A stretch of 64,000 bases of DNA from Aegilops tauschii subsp. strangulata (GCF_002575655.3 NC_053037.3:451329793-451393792), one strand, 5' to 3'; counted from the first letter of the stretch, positions 1 to 12,286 are shown. Made by a program: numbers and translations. The notes: a model not told the origin generated them from the sequence alone.

Positions 1-285
1 CATGTGATGACACGTTGATAGAGATCAAGATGATGGAGATCATGGTGTCATGCCGGTGACAATGGAGATCATGACGGTACTTTGGAGATGAAGATCAAAG
101 GCACAAGATGATGATGGCCATATCATGTCACATATTTTGATTGCATGTGATGTTTATCTTTTATACATCTTATTTTGCTTAGTTCGGCGGTAGCTTTATA
201 AGATGATCCCTTACTAAAATTTCAAGGTATAAGTGTTCTCCCTGAGTATGCACCGTTGCGACAGTTCTTCGTGCCGAGACAACAC
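1..285 (+). mobile_element. Copia-C leader, left part (outermost element)
   Basis: Untranslated leader of an Angela-like copia element. It matches, with scattered differences, the leader of Angela-B at about 13380-13630 and of Angela-A at about 23500-23770 (shared landmarks include ggccatatcatgtcac and gcaccgttgcga). It stops at 285, where the Angela-A LTR begins, and resumes at 44847 with accacgtgatgatcgggtg, exactly where the homologous leaders continue. Its own 5' LTR lies outside the window. Confidence 0.85.
281..285. repeat. Target site duplication of Angela-A, left copy
   Basis: The five bases before the LTR are AACAC; the five after the 3' LTR (44847-44851) are ACCAC. One mismatch is consistent with an old insertion. 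Homologous leaders read caccacgtgatg here, so ACCAC is probably the original. Confidence 0.7.
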
Positions 286-1990
286 TGTTGGAAATATGCC
301 CTAGAGGCAATAATAAAATGGTTATTATTATATTTCCTTGTTCATGATAATTGTCTATTGTTCATGCTATAATTGTGTTATCCGGAAATCGTAATACATG
401 TGTGAATACATAGACCACAACATGTCCCTAGTGAGCCTCTAGTTGACTAGCTCGTTGATCAATAGATGGTTACGGTTTCCTGACCATGGACGTTGGATTT
501 CGTTGATAACGGGATCACATCATTAGAAGAATGATGTGATGGACAAGACCCAATCCTAAGCATAGCACAAGATCGTGTAGTTCGTCTGCTAAAGCTTTTC
601 TAATGTCAAGTATCGTTTCCTTAGACCATGAGATTGTGCAACTCCCGGATACCGTAGGAATGCTTTGGGTGTACCAAACGTCACAACGTAACTGGGTGGC
701 TATAAAGGTGCACTACAGGTATCTCCGAAAGTTCTTGTTGGGTTGGCACGAATCGACACTGGGATTTGTCACTCCGTATGACGGAGAGCTATCTCTGGGC
801 ACACTCGGTAATGCATCATCATAATGAGCTCAATGTGACTAAGCAGTTAGTCACGGGATCATGCATTACGGAACGAGTAAAGTGACTTGTCGGTAACGAG
901 ATTGAACGAGGTATTGGGATACCGACGATCGAATCTCGGGCAAGTAACATACTGATTGACAAAGGGAATTGTATACGGGATTGTTTGAATCCCCGACATC
1001 GTGGTTAATCCGATGAGATCATCATGGAACATGTGGGAACCAACATGGGTATCCATATCCCGCTGTTGGTTATTGGCCAGAGAGATGTCTCGGTCATGTC
1101 TGCATGATTCCCGAACTCGTAGGGTCTACACACTTAAGGTTCGATGACGCTAGAGTTGTTATGGGAATTAGTATGCATTTACCGAATGTTGTTCGGAGTC
1201 CCGAATGAGATCCCGGACGTCACGAGGAGTTCTGGAATGGTCCGGAGATAAAGATTTATATATGGGAAGTCCTTATTCGGTCGCCGGAAGTGTTCGGGGG
1301 TTTATCGGTATTGTACCGGGACCACCGAAAGGGTTCCGGGGGTCCACCGGGAGGGTCCACCTGCCCCGGAGGGCCCTATGGGCTGAATATGGAGGGGAAC
1401 CAGCCGCTAGGTGGGTTGGGTGTCAAACCCCCCTAGGGCCCATGCGCCTAGGGTTGGGGGGAAACCCTAAAGGGGGCGTCCCCTTGGCTTGGGGGGCAAG
1501 CCTCCCCCCTTCTAGATCCATCTGGAGGGTGCCGGCCCCCCTCTCCCTTGCCCCTATAAATAGAGGGTTGGTGGGAGGGCTGCCGCACCCCTTCCCCTGG
1601 CGCAGCCCTCTCCCTCCCCAACACCTCATCCTCCTCCGTAGTGCTTGGCGAAGCCCTGCCGGAGAACTGCAAGCTCCACCACCACGCCGTCGTACTGCCT
1701 GAGCTCTCCCTCAACTTCTCCTCTCCCCTTGCTGGATCAAGAAGGAGGAGACGTCCCCGGGCTGTACGTGTGTTGAACGCGGAGGCATCGTTGTTCGGTG
1801 CTTAGATCAAAATCGACCGTGATCTGAATCGCTGCGTGTACGACTCCACCAACCGCGTTCTTGCAACGCTTCCGCATCACGATCTTCAAGGGTATGAAGA
1901 TGTACTCCCCTCTCTCTCGTTGCTAGTCTCTCCATAGATTGATCTTGGTGATGCGTAGAATTTTTTTAATTTCTGCATCGATCCCTAACA
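286..1990 (+). repeat. Angela-A 5' LTR (1705 bp)
   Basis: Begins TGTTGGAAATATGCCCTAG and ends CCCTAACA, with TG...CA ends. It is followed directly by the primer binding site. It pairs with 43125-44846. A GC-rich stretch with long C and G runs (about 1290-1560) precedes the TATA box. Long ORFs in this stretch are composition artefacts. The LTR lacks the (CT)n tract of Angela-B. Confidence 0.95.
1555..1562 (+). promoter_or_regulatory. Probable TATA box of Angela-A 5' LTR
   Basis: TATAAATA follows a C-rich stretch. The same motif is at the equivalent place in the 3' LTR (44411-44418), and Angela-B has TATATAAA there. Transcription would start shortly downstream. Confidence 0.6.
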
Positions 1991-2015
1991 GTGGCATCAT
2001 GAGCGATATCAGAGC
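1991..2015 (+). promoter_or_regulatory. Angela-A primer binding site
   Basis: GTGGCATCATGAGC abuts the LTR and resembles TGGTATCAGAGC, the complement of the initiator-Met tRNA 3' end. A second similar stretch, GATATCAGAGCC, follows directly. Angela-B and the reverse copia element have only the first copy joined to CCAGG. Confidence 0.65.
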
Positions 2016-2388
2016 CAGGTTTATGCGTAGTTTCTATGCACGAGTAGAACACTAGTTGTTGTGGGCATCAATTTTGTCAATTTACTTGCCGTTACTAGTC
2101 TTATCTTGATTCGGCGGCATCGTGGGATGAAGCGGCCCGGACCGACCTTACACATACGCTTACGTGAGACAGGTTCCACCGACTGACATGCACTAGTTGC
2201 ATAAGGTGGCTAGCGGGTGTCTGTCTCTCCCACTTTAGTCGGATCGGATTCGATGAAAAGGGTCCTTATGAAGGGTAAATAGAAATTGGCATATCACGTT
2301 GTGGTTTTGGCGTAGGTAAGAAACGTTCTTGCTAGAAACCTATAGCAGCCACGTAAAAACTTCCAACAACAATTAGAGGACGTCTAAC

Positions 2389-2393
2389 TTGTT
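2389..2393. repeat. LARD target site duplication, left copy (TTGTT)
   Basis: TTGTT precedes the LARD 5' LTR and recurs exactly at 23237-23241 after the 3' LTR. The uninterrupted Angela-B leader reads cttgtttttgcagc here. Confidence 0.92.
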
Positions 2394-5300
2394 TGTCACA
2401 TCCCTAGCTTCTGGTAATGCACTAGGCTAGCTTCATGTGTGCATCATGTTTAATATTTGAAAGAAACTTGAAATGGGGATGTTCAAACCCTAGCATTAAA
2501 TCAACTCAACTAGGATGGATTAAAATCTTTTCAATAAGCCCAAAATGTCCCTAAGAAAAGTTCATGATTTCTGGTTAAGGTGGAAACCTCTGCCAAAAAT
2601 GATGAATACATCCTTAGATCATTTCTGGATTTTTGAATTAACTCATAGTGTATTTGAATTGGGGCATTTAAATCCTATAAATATTTTAAATGCTCTAATA
2701 ATTCTGAAACTAGTTGAGGGCTGTTGGGAATAATTTCAACAGTGCCCACAAATATTTTCAGAATTTTTGGAAATGCTCTGGCATTTTTAATAAAGCCAAA
2801 ACAATTGCAGAAAATAGAAAACATAATAAAATAGGAAAAGGGGCAGAGAGAGAGAGAGTTAGTACCTGGGCCACTTACCTGTGCGGCCCAGGAGCCGGCC
2901 CAGCCCAGCTGGCCGATGCCAGTCGTCTCCCTCCTCTCGCCAGAAGGACGAGGGGCGTGTGCCCGCCACATGCGCCCACGCGCCTGGCCACCTCCTGCTT
3001 CCGCCGCTGCCTCGACGCCAGGACGTCGCCACGCGCCACCCCGGGTCCCTCTCACTCCTCCCCCATGCTCATCCCCTCCTCTGTCTCTCTCCCTCGCTCT
3101 TCCCCTCACGTGCCTGAGCACGCCGCCGTGAGCCACCGCGGCCACCAGCATCCCCGCGGCCATCCAACTAGCCTACAAGCTCCGCCTCGGATCCATGAAG
3201 CTCTACGCCGACGCACGCGACGCCGGGTGCCCCGAAGCCACGCCATCACCGCCGTCTTCACCGCCATGGCCGGCGATCGCCGCTGCTCGATTCGCAGCAA
3301 CGAGGACGTCCCCGAGCACGCCGAGGCCACCTCTACACTCGCCGTGAGGTCCTCTATCGATCCCCTCTACTCCCATGTCCATTAGCTCATCGTAGCCCTT
3401 GTTTCCGTTGAGACCGAGACCTCACCAACGCCGGACTTGTCACCGTCGTCGTTTTGGTTCGCCTCCATATAAACTGAGCGCGTCACTGCACTGAGTGCAC
3501 TCCCAGGAGCCCGTAGCGCCCATCAGTTCCTCATCCCATGCACCGTAGCCGCAACCCCGTGCACACCCGAACTCCGGTGGCCGTAGAAGAGCTCGCTGTC
3601 GTCAGCTACGGCCACCGTAGGCCCGGCCACCACCACCGTTGGATGCTCGCTTGCAAGAGCTCTCCATCGAGCCCAAGAACGCCCAAAACCGTCGCCTGTG
3701 GGCGAATCCCGAGCGCCTCCGCCGTCTCTGGCTCTGCCGGCGACGAGCCGCGGGTCAACTCCGGCAGGTTGACCCAGGTTTTGACCCCGGTTGACCTCCC
3801 CAGGGTCACTGACATGCGGGCCCTGCCCGACTAATTAACCAAGCTTAGGTTTAAACCTAATTAGATTAACCTAGGTTAGTGCTAACTAAGTTTAGTTAGT
3901 TTAGTTAGCCACTGACACACGGGACCCACGCGTCAGGTTTGACCTGGACGACCCCGCTGACCAGCTGATGTCACCCTGACGCAATGCTGACGCATTAATT
4001 TAATTACTGGAATTATTTTTATACAGGAAATTCCAGAAAATACCCAAAACTTCTAAAATTCATAGAAATTCAACCATAACTCCAAATGAAACAAATTATA
4101 TATGAAAAATTATCAGAAAAATCCAATCTATCCATCTGTACTGGTTTCATGCATGTTAAAGCAACTTAACTCTGCTGTTTATATCAAAACATGATAAAGC
4201 ACTATATAAATTCATAAGATGAGTTTGGGGTTGAATCTTTGGTTCAAAATGGCTCAAACCCATCTGGTTGTAGTTGCATTAGCCCAACACACTCATTTTG
4301 CTATGTCATGATCATGCATCATATTGTGCATTGCATTGATTGTGTTTCCTTCTCTGTTGCTGGTAATTGTCCCCTCTCGATAGCCGTGGCTCCGACGATG
4401 AGTTCGATGACACTGATGAAGAGCTATATGATCTTCGAAAGTGCCAGGCAAGCAAAACCCCTTGTTCATTCCAATACAATCCCACTCTCTCGCTCCTGCT
4501 CTCTTTTACTGCATTAGGACAACAATGATTCAACTGTTACTTGTTGTGGTAGTTGAACCCCTTATCCTCTGCATGACCTGTCATTGCCACAGTAAATAGA
4601 TGAAACCCACTAGCATGAGTAGGAGTTGTTTGAGCCCTGATGTGCCTACTCATTCATGCTTGTTTGTCATGCCTGCTACTGCTTAGAGTTGAGTCGGGTC
4701 TGATTCATCGGGGATGAGTTGGAATGGTGATGAACATGTCCTACTGTGTGTGAGCTAAGTGTGTGAACACGATTTGGTAAAGGTAGCGGTGAGAGGCCAT
4801 GTAGGAGTACATGGTGGGTTGTCTCATTACAGCCGTCCTCAGGAACTGAGTTCTGTGTTTGTGATCCATGAACAGTTACTACCACACATTGGAATGCTTA
4901 AGTGCCCCTCTCGAATTATTAATCAACTTGATCTTTGTCCAGGAGTTGCAACTAGTTTCTGGTGTTTGTAGGTAGTGTTAGTAGTCTACCAAGTGGCACC
5001 CGGTACAGGTGGGCTTGGGACAGACTAGGCACCGTGGCCGGGTATGCCAAGCGTCACCCGTTTGGTGGGCTTGGAACCCTGTACACATCGTTTGGGGCCG
5101 TGAGCGACACCCCGGCCGGATCTCCTTGCGGATGGAACCCGAATAGGCGATAAACCTGGATGAGAGACTTGTGTGGTTAGTTAGGTCGTGGACGACTCCC
5201 TCGCCAGGCTTCCGCTTGAAGGTTGCCGAGGTACACGATGTGTACATGGTGGTAAGTGGCGAGAGCGTGTGTGACGAGGTACACCCCTGCAGGGCTAATA

Positions 5301-6542
5301 TGATCTATTCGAATAGCCGTGTCCACGGTAAAGGACTTCTGGGTTGCCTGTACAGTTCATAGACAAGTGAAAGTGGATACTCTAAAATGCGCAAGATAAG
5401 CGTGAGTGCTATGGATGGCGTTCTCGTAGGGATACGGGAGCGGATCCATAGTGGTGTATTGATATGGTGAATATGTGGACTCGTGTGCGCCACCTCAAAA
5501 GAGTTGCTTGCAGTCGTAGTTCAGGATAGCTACTGAGTCAAAGCTGGCTTGCTGCAGTTAAACTCCACTACCCCCTTTGTTGATACCAATGCATATGTAG
5601 CTAGTTCTGATGTAAGTCTTGTTGGGTACATTTGTACTCACGTTTGCCTATTCTATGTTTTGCAGAGAGACGTCAGTCTCGCTAGTAGTTCCGTGTGGAC
5701 TTCGACGTTTAGCTTGTTACCTCAGCTACGATCTTGTGCCCTCGGCAGGATCTAGTAAATAGTCAGGCTTCTCAGCCTTTTTCATTTGTAGATGTCTGTA
5801 CTCAGACATGTTAAGCTTCCGCATGTGTTTGACTTGTATGCTCTGAATGTTGGGTCATGAGACCTATGTTTGTAATATCTCGCTCTTCGGAGCCTATTGA
5901 ATAAATACTTGAGTCGTAGAGTTATGTTGTGATGCCATGTTGTATTTACACATATCGAGCATATTGCGTGTATGATTGAAATGCTTGGTATGTGTGGGAT
6001 CCGACAACCTAGTTGTTTATCCTTGGTAGCCTCTCTTATGGGGAAATGTAGTCTTGTGCTTCCATGAGCCATAGTAGTCCGCTACAGCCCGGTTCACCGG
6101 AGTCCTGCTAGCCCAGCACTACTGCTCCGGACACCTGATTGGCCGGCATGTGATTCACTTCGTTCCTGTGTCTGTCCCTTCGGGGAAATGTCACGCGGTG
6201 ACATCCGGAGTCCTGCCTAGCCTGCTACAGCCCGGGTTCCCGGAGTCCTGTTAGCCCAGTGCTACAGCCCGGATTCGCACGCTGCTGACCGACATGCTCG
6301 ATGTTGATTCATGTATGCCTGTCCCCGTAAGTTAGTGCCACTTTGGGTTCACGACTAGTCATGTCGGCCCGGGTTCTCTGTCATATGGATGCTAGCGACA
6401 CTATCATATACGTGAGCCAAAAGGCGCAAACGGTCTCGGGCCATGGTAAGGCGACACCCGTGGGATTACCGTGCGTGAGGCCGCAAAGTGATATGAGGTG
6501 TTACAGGCTAGATCGGTGTGACTTAGAATCGGGGTCCTGACA
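2394..6542 (+). repeat. LARD 5' LTR (4149 bp)
   Basis: Starts TGTCACATCCCTAGC, ends GGGGTCCTGACA, and is followed by TTTGGTATCAGAGCC. It is nearly identical to the split 3' LTR: only a few substitutions in the first 300 bp, for example at 2537/10457. It holds a GC-rich middle (about 2880-3830), AT-rich flanks and scattered short ORFs. The longest (2714-3385) resembles nothing I know, and its reading frame is not preserved in the interrupted 3' copy. I see no gene in it. Confidence 0.93.
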
Positions 6543-6546
6543 GCTT

Positions 6547-6558
6547 TGGTATCAGAGC
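6547..6558 (+). promoter_or_regulatory. LARD primer binding site
   Basis: TGGTATCAGAGC lies four bases downstream of the 5' LTR and fully matches the usual complement of the initiator-Met tRNA 3' end. Confidence 0.85.
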
Positions 6559-8095
6559 CTGACTGCCTGTAGGATTACCAAGCCAAACTGGTCGAAGTTG
6601 AGTCTAGAAATGCTTTAGTTATTTAAGGGAATTGATTGTGGAAGGGAACGTAAGGCCCTTTTTACTCCTTTACCTTATGCCCTCTAATCTGAGTCACCCT
6701 CTTCTCTTCTACGGGGATTAAGAACTAGGCTTCTCATCTTTCTATCAGGATCACATGGTACTAATCCATAGACTTATAGAATTGATAGTTTCAAGTCTCA
6801 GTTCAGTTTCTACTACTTCCGTATGTTCATAGCTGGCCTTAGAACCTTGATATTGTGATGTTGAGTGGTTATGCCACCATTTTCCAGGATGTCTCGAATC
6901 TTTTCTGAGCATTTACAGCCGTTATGCTGTCCGAGTCATCCCAGACTTCTAAATAATCTGATGCATTTGCAAATCTCTTCTTTCCGTTCTCGATGTTCCT
7001 TTGGGCCAGATTAACCACACTAATCGTTGAGTTGAGGTACTCTATTGCCTCGGTATATATGTTGGAGCTATTATTATGACCCTAGGTGTTTTAGGGAGTC
7101 ACCTAGTAATCTAGCCATGTTTTGTGTTCCCGGTGTGATGATTCTGGCCACCATTCTCGAAAGCATCTCGTGATGCTATTTAGTAGTAGGTATTCTACTC
7201 TTGGGTTCTTGACCCAAGATTCACTCTACTTACCTCGTGTTGATAGTGTTGCTCGTACCTTTAGGATATTAGTAACCTTTGCGATAGTCCTCGAGGTCCG
7301 TGGTATACCATTCTTCCAAATACCATGAACCATCCTTGGCAGAACCTCCTCGTTGAACCAAAAGATCACAACAAGAGTGCTCTCGATGAGTTCTCCATTC
7401 TACATTGTGAATCTGCCAGTTCTACCTTTCTGCATGGGTTATCCGGAAGAAATATGTTGAACTTGTTCGACATACTAACCTATGCGTCCACAACTCAGAA
7501 AGTTATATGTTCCTTTGAGTTGTCCCTCTTCAGTCGTATTCCGACCTTCGTCTATCAATTGATAGTCAGGACTAGTTGTGCATCCGTGTTATCGATGCCT
7601 ATTATTCTTGTGGTCTGTCAAGCCATTCTAATCTGGAATGACTAGGAGAAACAAACTCCAGTACCTCGTCCATCTCTGGGATTGGGTCAAAGTAGTTGTA
7701 TTCCGCAGACCAAAATGCCAATCCAGCTTTTGCTCTGCTCTACCTTGGAGCGTTACCATCTTTATGTCAAGAGTGTCATGAGAATTGCACCACCTCTTAT
7801 AAATTCTTGACGCAGTGATACTTCTCGCCATCATTATTCATTCCTCAATCCCGTGTTGTCACAACCGGAATACCGACAAGTGAACCGTGATGTGTGAAAT
7901 TAATACTCTGAGCAACTCGTTGCTTGGTAGTTAATGGCAATACTCTCATTCTTAGCGTGCTGGTTATTGAATCATCATCCTACGATTGATCGTGCTACCT
8001 AGTCCTTATTTTTGGTGCACTCTTCAATCAATGAGATAGGATTGTGTCAATCCATCACTCTCTTGGTCATATCGTCTTGCCCTGAAAAGCAAGAT

Positions 8096-8960
8096 TGTTC
8101 TCGAGCTTAGCAACATATCGGTGGCTCGTGATTTTCCGAATATCTTCTCGGAAGTGTTACTAGGTTATCCCCTGACTGTTATGTTGAGCTCGTGATCAAG
8201 TTGGTTTTCTTATAAACCACCCCTTCTCCAAGAATTTGTGTTGGATACCCCTGAGCTAGTTGGTTAAGCTGAACAGCAACTTGGAGAGTTGGAAGATAAA
8301 AGCTTGCCTAACTTAGTTCATTCCAAAGGATATCTCTTGTGTGTGTGTTTGTTGTAGAAAGATGATTTCTTCATCGATTGGTCCTCGTGATCAATTAATG
8401 GACCTATCATCTTAACCAAACTTTGATTTGAGTATGGGCTAATATCAAATCAAATCAGAACCAACGATGTTCATAATGTTGTCTTACTCGCGGTTGATCC
8501 CTCGAGCATACACCATTATACTTTTGGGTCTGACCAATGCTATCACTTGTTCACATAATTATGGAAGTCCATCTCCATTGGAATTTTGATAAATTGTTGC
8601 TGAGCCCATCGGCAACATTCTTATCTTCTCCATGACTCGTGTTGAACATTAAGTTAGTGTTGGAAACTTGTGCTAGCATTTTCTTCGTGCTATCTCATGA
8701 AGGATATGTTTGGATGAAAGAAGTGACTTTCTTTAATTCACGTGCACTTGATGTAAGGTGTCGCCGTGGATCCGAGAAAGATTGTTTTTGGTTTCTCTGG
8801 AACCATCCCAAGTCAGTCATGCATTTGCGAAGTATGCTATGGTTTGATAGGCTCGCTACCTCCATTCTATATGTGTTCCTAGCACACCAAGCCACTGATT
8901 GATTTGTTCAAGGAAAAGGAGCTTGTTGTGCTAATTCTAGATCATGCACAAGACTCCAAT
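8096..8960 (+). pseudogene. Decayed gypsy protease-RT junction and RT in the LARD
   Basis: No open frame survives, but successive short stretches in shifting frames follow the order expected of plant gypsy pol. Around 8125-8160 is a relic of the VxRDFPDVFPEELPG linker (ARDFPNIFSEVLLG). Around 8655-8750 comes a relic of the LExL...[13 protein letters not shown] block (VLET, then W-KEVTFF). Around 8757-8780, GVAVDP-K is followed by a W-PPKSV...LRS relic of the block after the catalytic RT core. The YxDD core could not be placed. This is a weak but ordered match, and several blocks in the right order make chance unlikely. It is consistent with descent from a chromovirus-like gypsy element such as gypsy-D, which carries the same blocks intact. 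Confidence 0.62.
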
Positions 8961-10277
8961 ATCCTCGATGATGGTTCCCCACCTGAACTCGGTAGTGTTT
9001 TATCATAAGACTACTATGTGGTCATGCTTGTCCGGGACAGCGTGTTCACATGTGTTTAGCAGAACCAGCTCATGTTTTGGAGCTTGCTACCGTAGCTCAT
9101 TTCCCGAGAATCTCGCAACGTCATCTCGTCGATTTGTGTTGCAAACCTTTATTTTCTTCTATACTCGATGAGTCTGGAATATCCTATTACCAACCAGATT
9201 TGAGTCTCAGGCAGATATGATGGTTGGAACTTCTTCCAAGAACTATCATATAGGTTCCAGTGAAGTGGATGCACCTAGCTGGAAGCACCATTATTGTAGT
9301 ATCTTGATTAAGCCGTTTGGTCACTTCCCATGAGGATTTCATATGACTTATCCCACAAGTTGTTCCTTATGGATTTTTGTGCCTCCGAAGTCCGACCTTT
9401 ACCTGATGGCCATGTTGATGTTTTAAGCATTGACCGTGGTACCTAGTACATCAAGGAGAACATTAGAAGTGGAATGCTAAATGTCTCTCGGTCGATCATC
9501 CAGATTTGTTTCTTTGGCATTGCTAAGGAAAAACCTGAGAAAGTGTTATCTCCTTTGCACCTGCATCCTCCATCACCGTTCATCATGGTAGTATGATGTG
9601 TTGCCAGGATCCTCGGCACGGATGTTGGTAAAACCTTGATGAATATGGAAATGCTCAAGTTCTTGAAAGCATGCGCAGTCACTAGGTTATATCCTTGGTA
9701 TCAACTGGAATGTGCCTTCCATTTGCCGAGTTGTTCTATAACCATAGTTTCCTTTCCAAATTGAGTGTGCCATTCTTTTGAATTCTTTCAAACGATCATT
9801 TGTAAATTGCCTTACGCTGGTATGAAGAGTTTCAATGATCTCTGAATCAAAAGTAATTCTTTTGCCACTTAAGGGAATATTTCTATGAGCCACCCTCCCT
9901 AAGGTGCCCCGTTATGGAATGATGGCAGACAACTCCTCATTATCTTGAAACCATGCACCGTCTTATTCAGCGTGGAATTGTGCTTATCAACTTGAATCTT
10001 CATTCCCTGTTTCACTTCTTCCCTCTGGATGTATGTTCTGTGTCTTGGCTCGAGAGATGTTCAACATCTCATTCCGTGAGTTGATCGTGAGTTGCTCGAT
10101 CTTTAAGAAGATCGATTCCTATAGAGTTTCTTCTGTCGTCATCATGTTGGATGAAGATCCCGAAAGCAAAGACGACAAGATCAATTTGAAGCAATGAATT
10201 AACATCTTCGAGAAGAACAATTGGATCGTGAAGATTATGTTAGTTTGCGTTCCCCTTTCATCTTACCCTACGCTTGA

Positions 10278-10313
10278 ATCTCGGGACGAGATTTTTGTTT
10301 AGTGGGGGTGAGT
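10278..10313 (+). promoter_or_regulatory. LARD 3' end motif and polypurine tract
   Basis: A 15-bp inverted repeat, ATCTCGGGACGAGAT (10278-10292), is followed by the purine-rich AGTGGGGGTGAG and then the 3' LTR. Gypsy-D has the same 15-mer at 63222-63236, just before its own 3' LTR. The purine tract would prime plus-strand DNA synthesis. Confidence 0.75.
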
Positions 10314-10998
10314 TGTCACATCCCTAGCTTCTGGTAATGCACTAGGCTAGCTTCATGTGTGCATCATGTTTAATATTTGAAAGAAACTTGAAATGGGGAT
10401 GTTCAAACCCTAGCATTAAATCAACTCAACTAGGATGGATTAAAATCTTTTCAATAAACCCAAAATGTCCCTAAGAAAAGTTCATGATTTCTGGTTAAGG
10501 TGGAAACCTCTGCCAAAAATGATGAATACATCCTTAGATCATTTCTGGATTTTTGAATTAACTCATAGTGTATTTGAATTGGGGCATTTAAATCCTATAA
10601 ATATTTTAAATGCTCTAATAATTCTGAAACCAGTTGAGGGCTGTTGGGAATAATTTCAACAGTGCCCACAAATATTTTCAGAATTTTTGGAAATGCTCTG
10701 GCATTTTTAATAAAGCCAAAACAATTGCAGAAAATAGAAAACATAATAAAATAGGAAAAGGGGCAGAGAGAGGGAGAGAGTTAGTACCTGGGCCACTTAC
10801 CTGTGCGGCCCAGGAGCCGGCCCAGCCCAGCTGGCCGATGCCAGTCGTCTCCCTCCTCTCGCCAGAAGGACGAGGGGCGTGTGCCCGCCGCGTGCGCCCA
10901 CGCGCCTGGCCACCTCCTGCTTCCGCCGCTGCCTCGACGCCAGGACGTCGCCACGCGCCACCCCGGGCCCCTCTCACTCCTCCCCCCATGCTCATCCC
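10314..10998 (+). repeat. LARD 3' LTR, left part
   Basis: Matches 2394-3079 of the 5' LTR closely. It is cut after CTCATCCC by Angela-B and continues at 19773. Confidence 0.93.
10994..10998. repeat. Angela-B target site duplication, left copy (ATCCC)
   Basis: ATCCC recurs at 19773-19777. The intact 5' LTR of the LARD has one copy here (catgctcatcccctcctc). Confidence 0.95.
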
Positions 10999-12278
10999 TG
11001 TTGGAAATATGCCCTAGAGGCAATAATAAATGGTTATTATTATATTTCTTTATTCATGGTAATTGTCTATTGTTCATGCTATAATTGTGTTATCCGGAAA
11101 TCGTAATACATGTGTGAATACATAGACCACAACGTGTCCCTAGTAAGCCTCTAGTTGACTAGCTCGTTGATCAACAGATAGTCATGGTTTCCTGACTATG
11201 GACATTGGATGTCATTGATAACGGGATCACATCATTAGGAGAATGATGTGATGGACCAGACCCAATCCTAAGCATAGCGTAAAGATCGTGTAGTTCGTTT
11301 GCTAGAGCTTTTCCAATGTCAAGTATCTTTTCCTTAGACCATGAGATCGTGCAACTCCCGGATGCCGTAGGAGTGCTTTGGGTGTGCCAAACGTCACAAC
11401 GTAACTGGGTGACTATAAAGGTGCACTACGGGTATCTCCGAAAGTGTCTGTTGGGTTGGCACGGATCGAGACTGGGATTTGTCACTCCGTGTGACGGAGA
11501 GGTATCCCTGGGCCCACTTGGTAATGCATCATCATAATGAGCTCAATGTGACTAAGGCGTTAGTCACGGGATCATGCATTGCAGTACGAGTAAAGAGACT
11601 TGCCGGTAGCGAGATTGAACAAGGTATTGGGATACCGACGATCGAATCTCGGGCAAGTAACATACCGATTGACAAAGGGAATTGTATACGGGATTGATTG
11701 AATCCTCGACATCGTGGTTCATCTAATGAGATCATCGTGGAACATGTGGGAGCCAACATGGGTATCCAGATCCCGCTGTTGGTTATTGACCGGAGAGGCG
11801 TCTCGGTCATGTCTGCATGTCTCCCGAACCCGTAGGGTCTACACACTTAAGGTTCGGTGACGCTAGGGCTGTAGAGATATGAGTATGCGGAAACCCAAAA
11901 GTTTTTCGGAGTCCCGTATGAGATCCCGGACGTCACGAGGAGTTCGGGAATGGTCCGGAGGTGAAGAATTATATATAGGAAGTCAAGTTTCGGCCACCGG
12001 GAAAGTTTCGGGGGTCACCGGTATTGTACCGGGACCACCGGAAGGGTCCCGGGGGTCCACCGGGTGGGGCCACCTATCCCGGAGGGCCCCATGGGCTGAA
12101 GTGGGAAGGGAACCAGCCCCTAGTGGGCTGGGGCGCCCCCCATGGGCCTCCCCCCTGCGCCTAGGGTTGGAAACCCTAGGGTGGGGGGGCGCCCCACTTG
12201 CCTTGGGGGGCAAGTCTCCCCCCAGGCCGCCGCCCCCCTCCAGATGGGTTCTGGCCGGCGCCCCCCTCCCAGGGGGCC

Positions 12279-12286
12279 TATATAAA
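12279..12286 (+). promoter_or_regulatory. Probable TATA box of Angela-B 5' LTR
   Basis: TATATAAA follows a GC-rich stretch and precedes the (CT)n tract. The 3' LTR copy is at 19317-19324. Confidence 0.65.

Larger units (their letters stand above)
1991..2393 (+). mobile_element. Angela-A leader, part 1
   Basis: Non-coding leader between LTR and gag. It matches Angela-B 12723-13117, including gaagcggcccggaccgac and acaattagaggacgtc. It is cut at 2393 by the LARD and resumes at 23242. No conserved ORF is seen. Confidence 0.85.
6543..10313 (+). mobile_element. LARD internal domain, no intact gene
   Basis: 3.77 kb between the LTRs. All frames carry many stops. The stretch from 6560 to 8095 shows nothing I can identify beyond short ORFs such as 7325-7645. 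Region 8096-8960 is a decayed gypsy RT. The stretch from 8960 to 10140 probably covers the former RNase H-integrase, but I could not align it by eye. The last 170 bp resemble a gypsy pol 3' end. Confidence 0.8.

Noticed and set aside
1205..1702. 165-codon ORF (and similar ones at 11879-12514, 18913-19323, 44044-44415) in the Angela LTRs
   Set aside because: Lies across the GC-rich promoter part of the LTR, has overlapping long frames on both strands, and is rich in G, P and R. Composition artefact.
2714..3385. 223-codon ORF in the LARD 5' LTR
   Set aside because: Low-complexity P/R/S/H-rich translation, many overlapping frames. The second LTR copy changes frame (extra bases near 10770) even though the DNA is almost identical.
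6000..6300. Repeated GTCCTGCTAGCCCAGCACTAC-like text in the LARD LTR as a separate tandem repeat
   Set aside because: A few loosely similar, unevenly spaced phrases only, present in both LTRs; not a distinct array by eye.
7122..7645. ORFs in the LARD interior (7122-7328, 7325-7645) as genes
   Set aside because: Short, without recognisable motifs, in a region dense with stops; probably decayed pol or chance.
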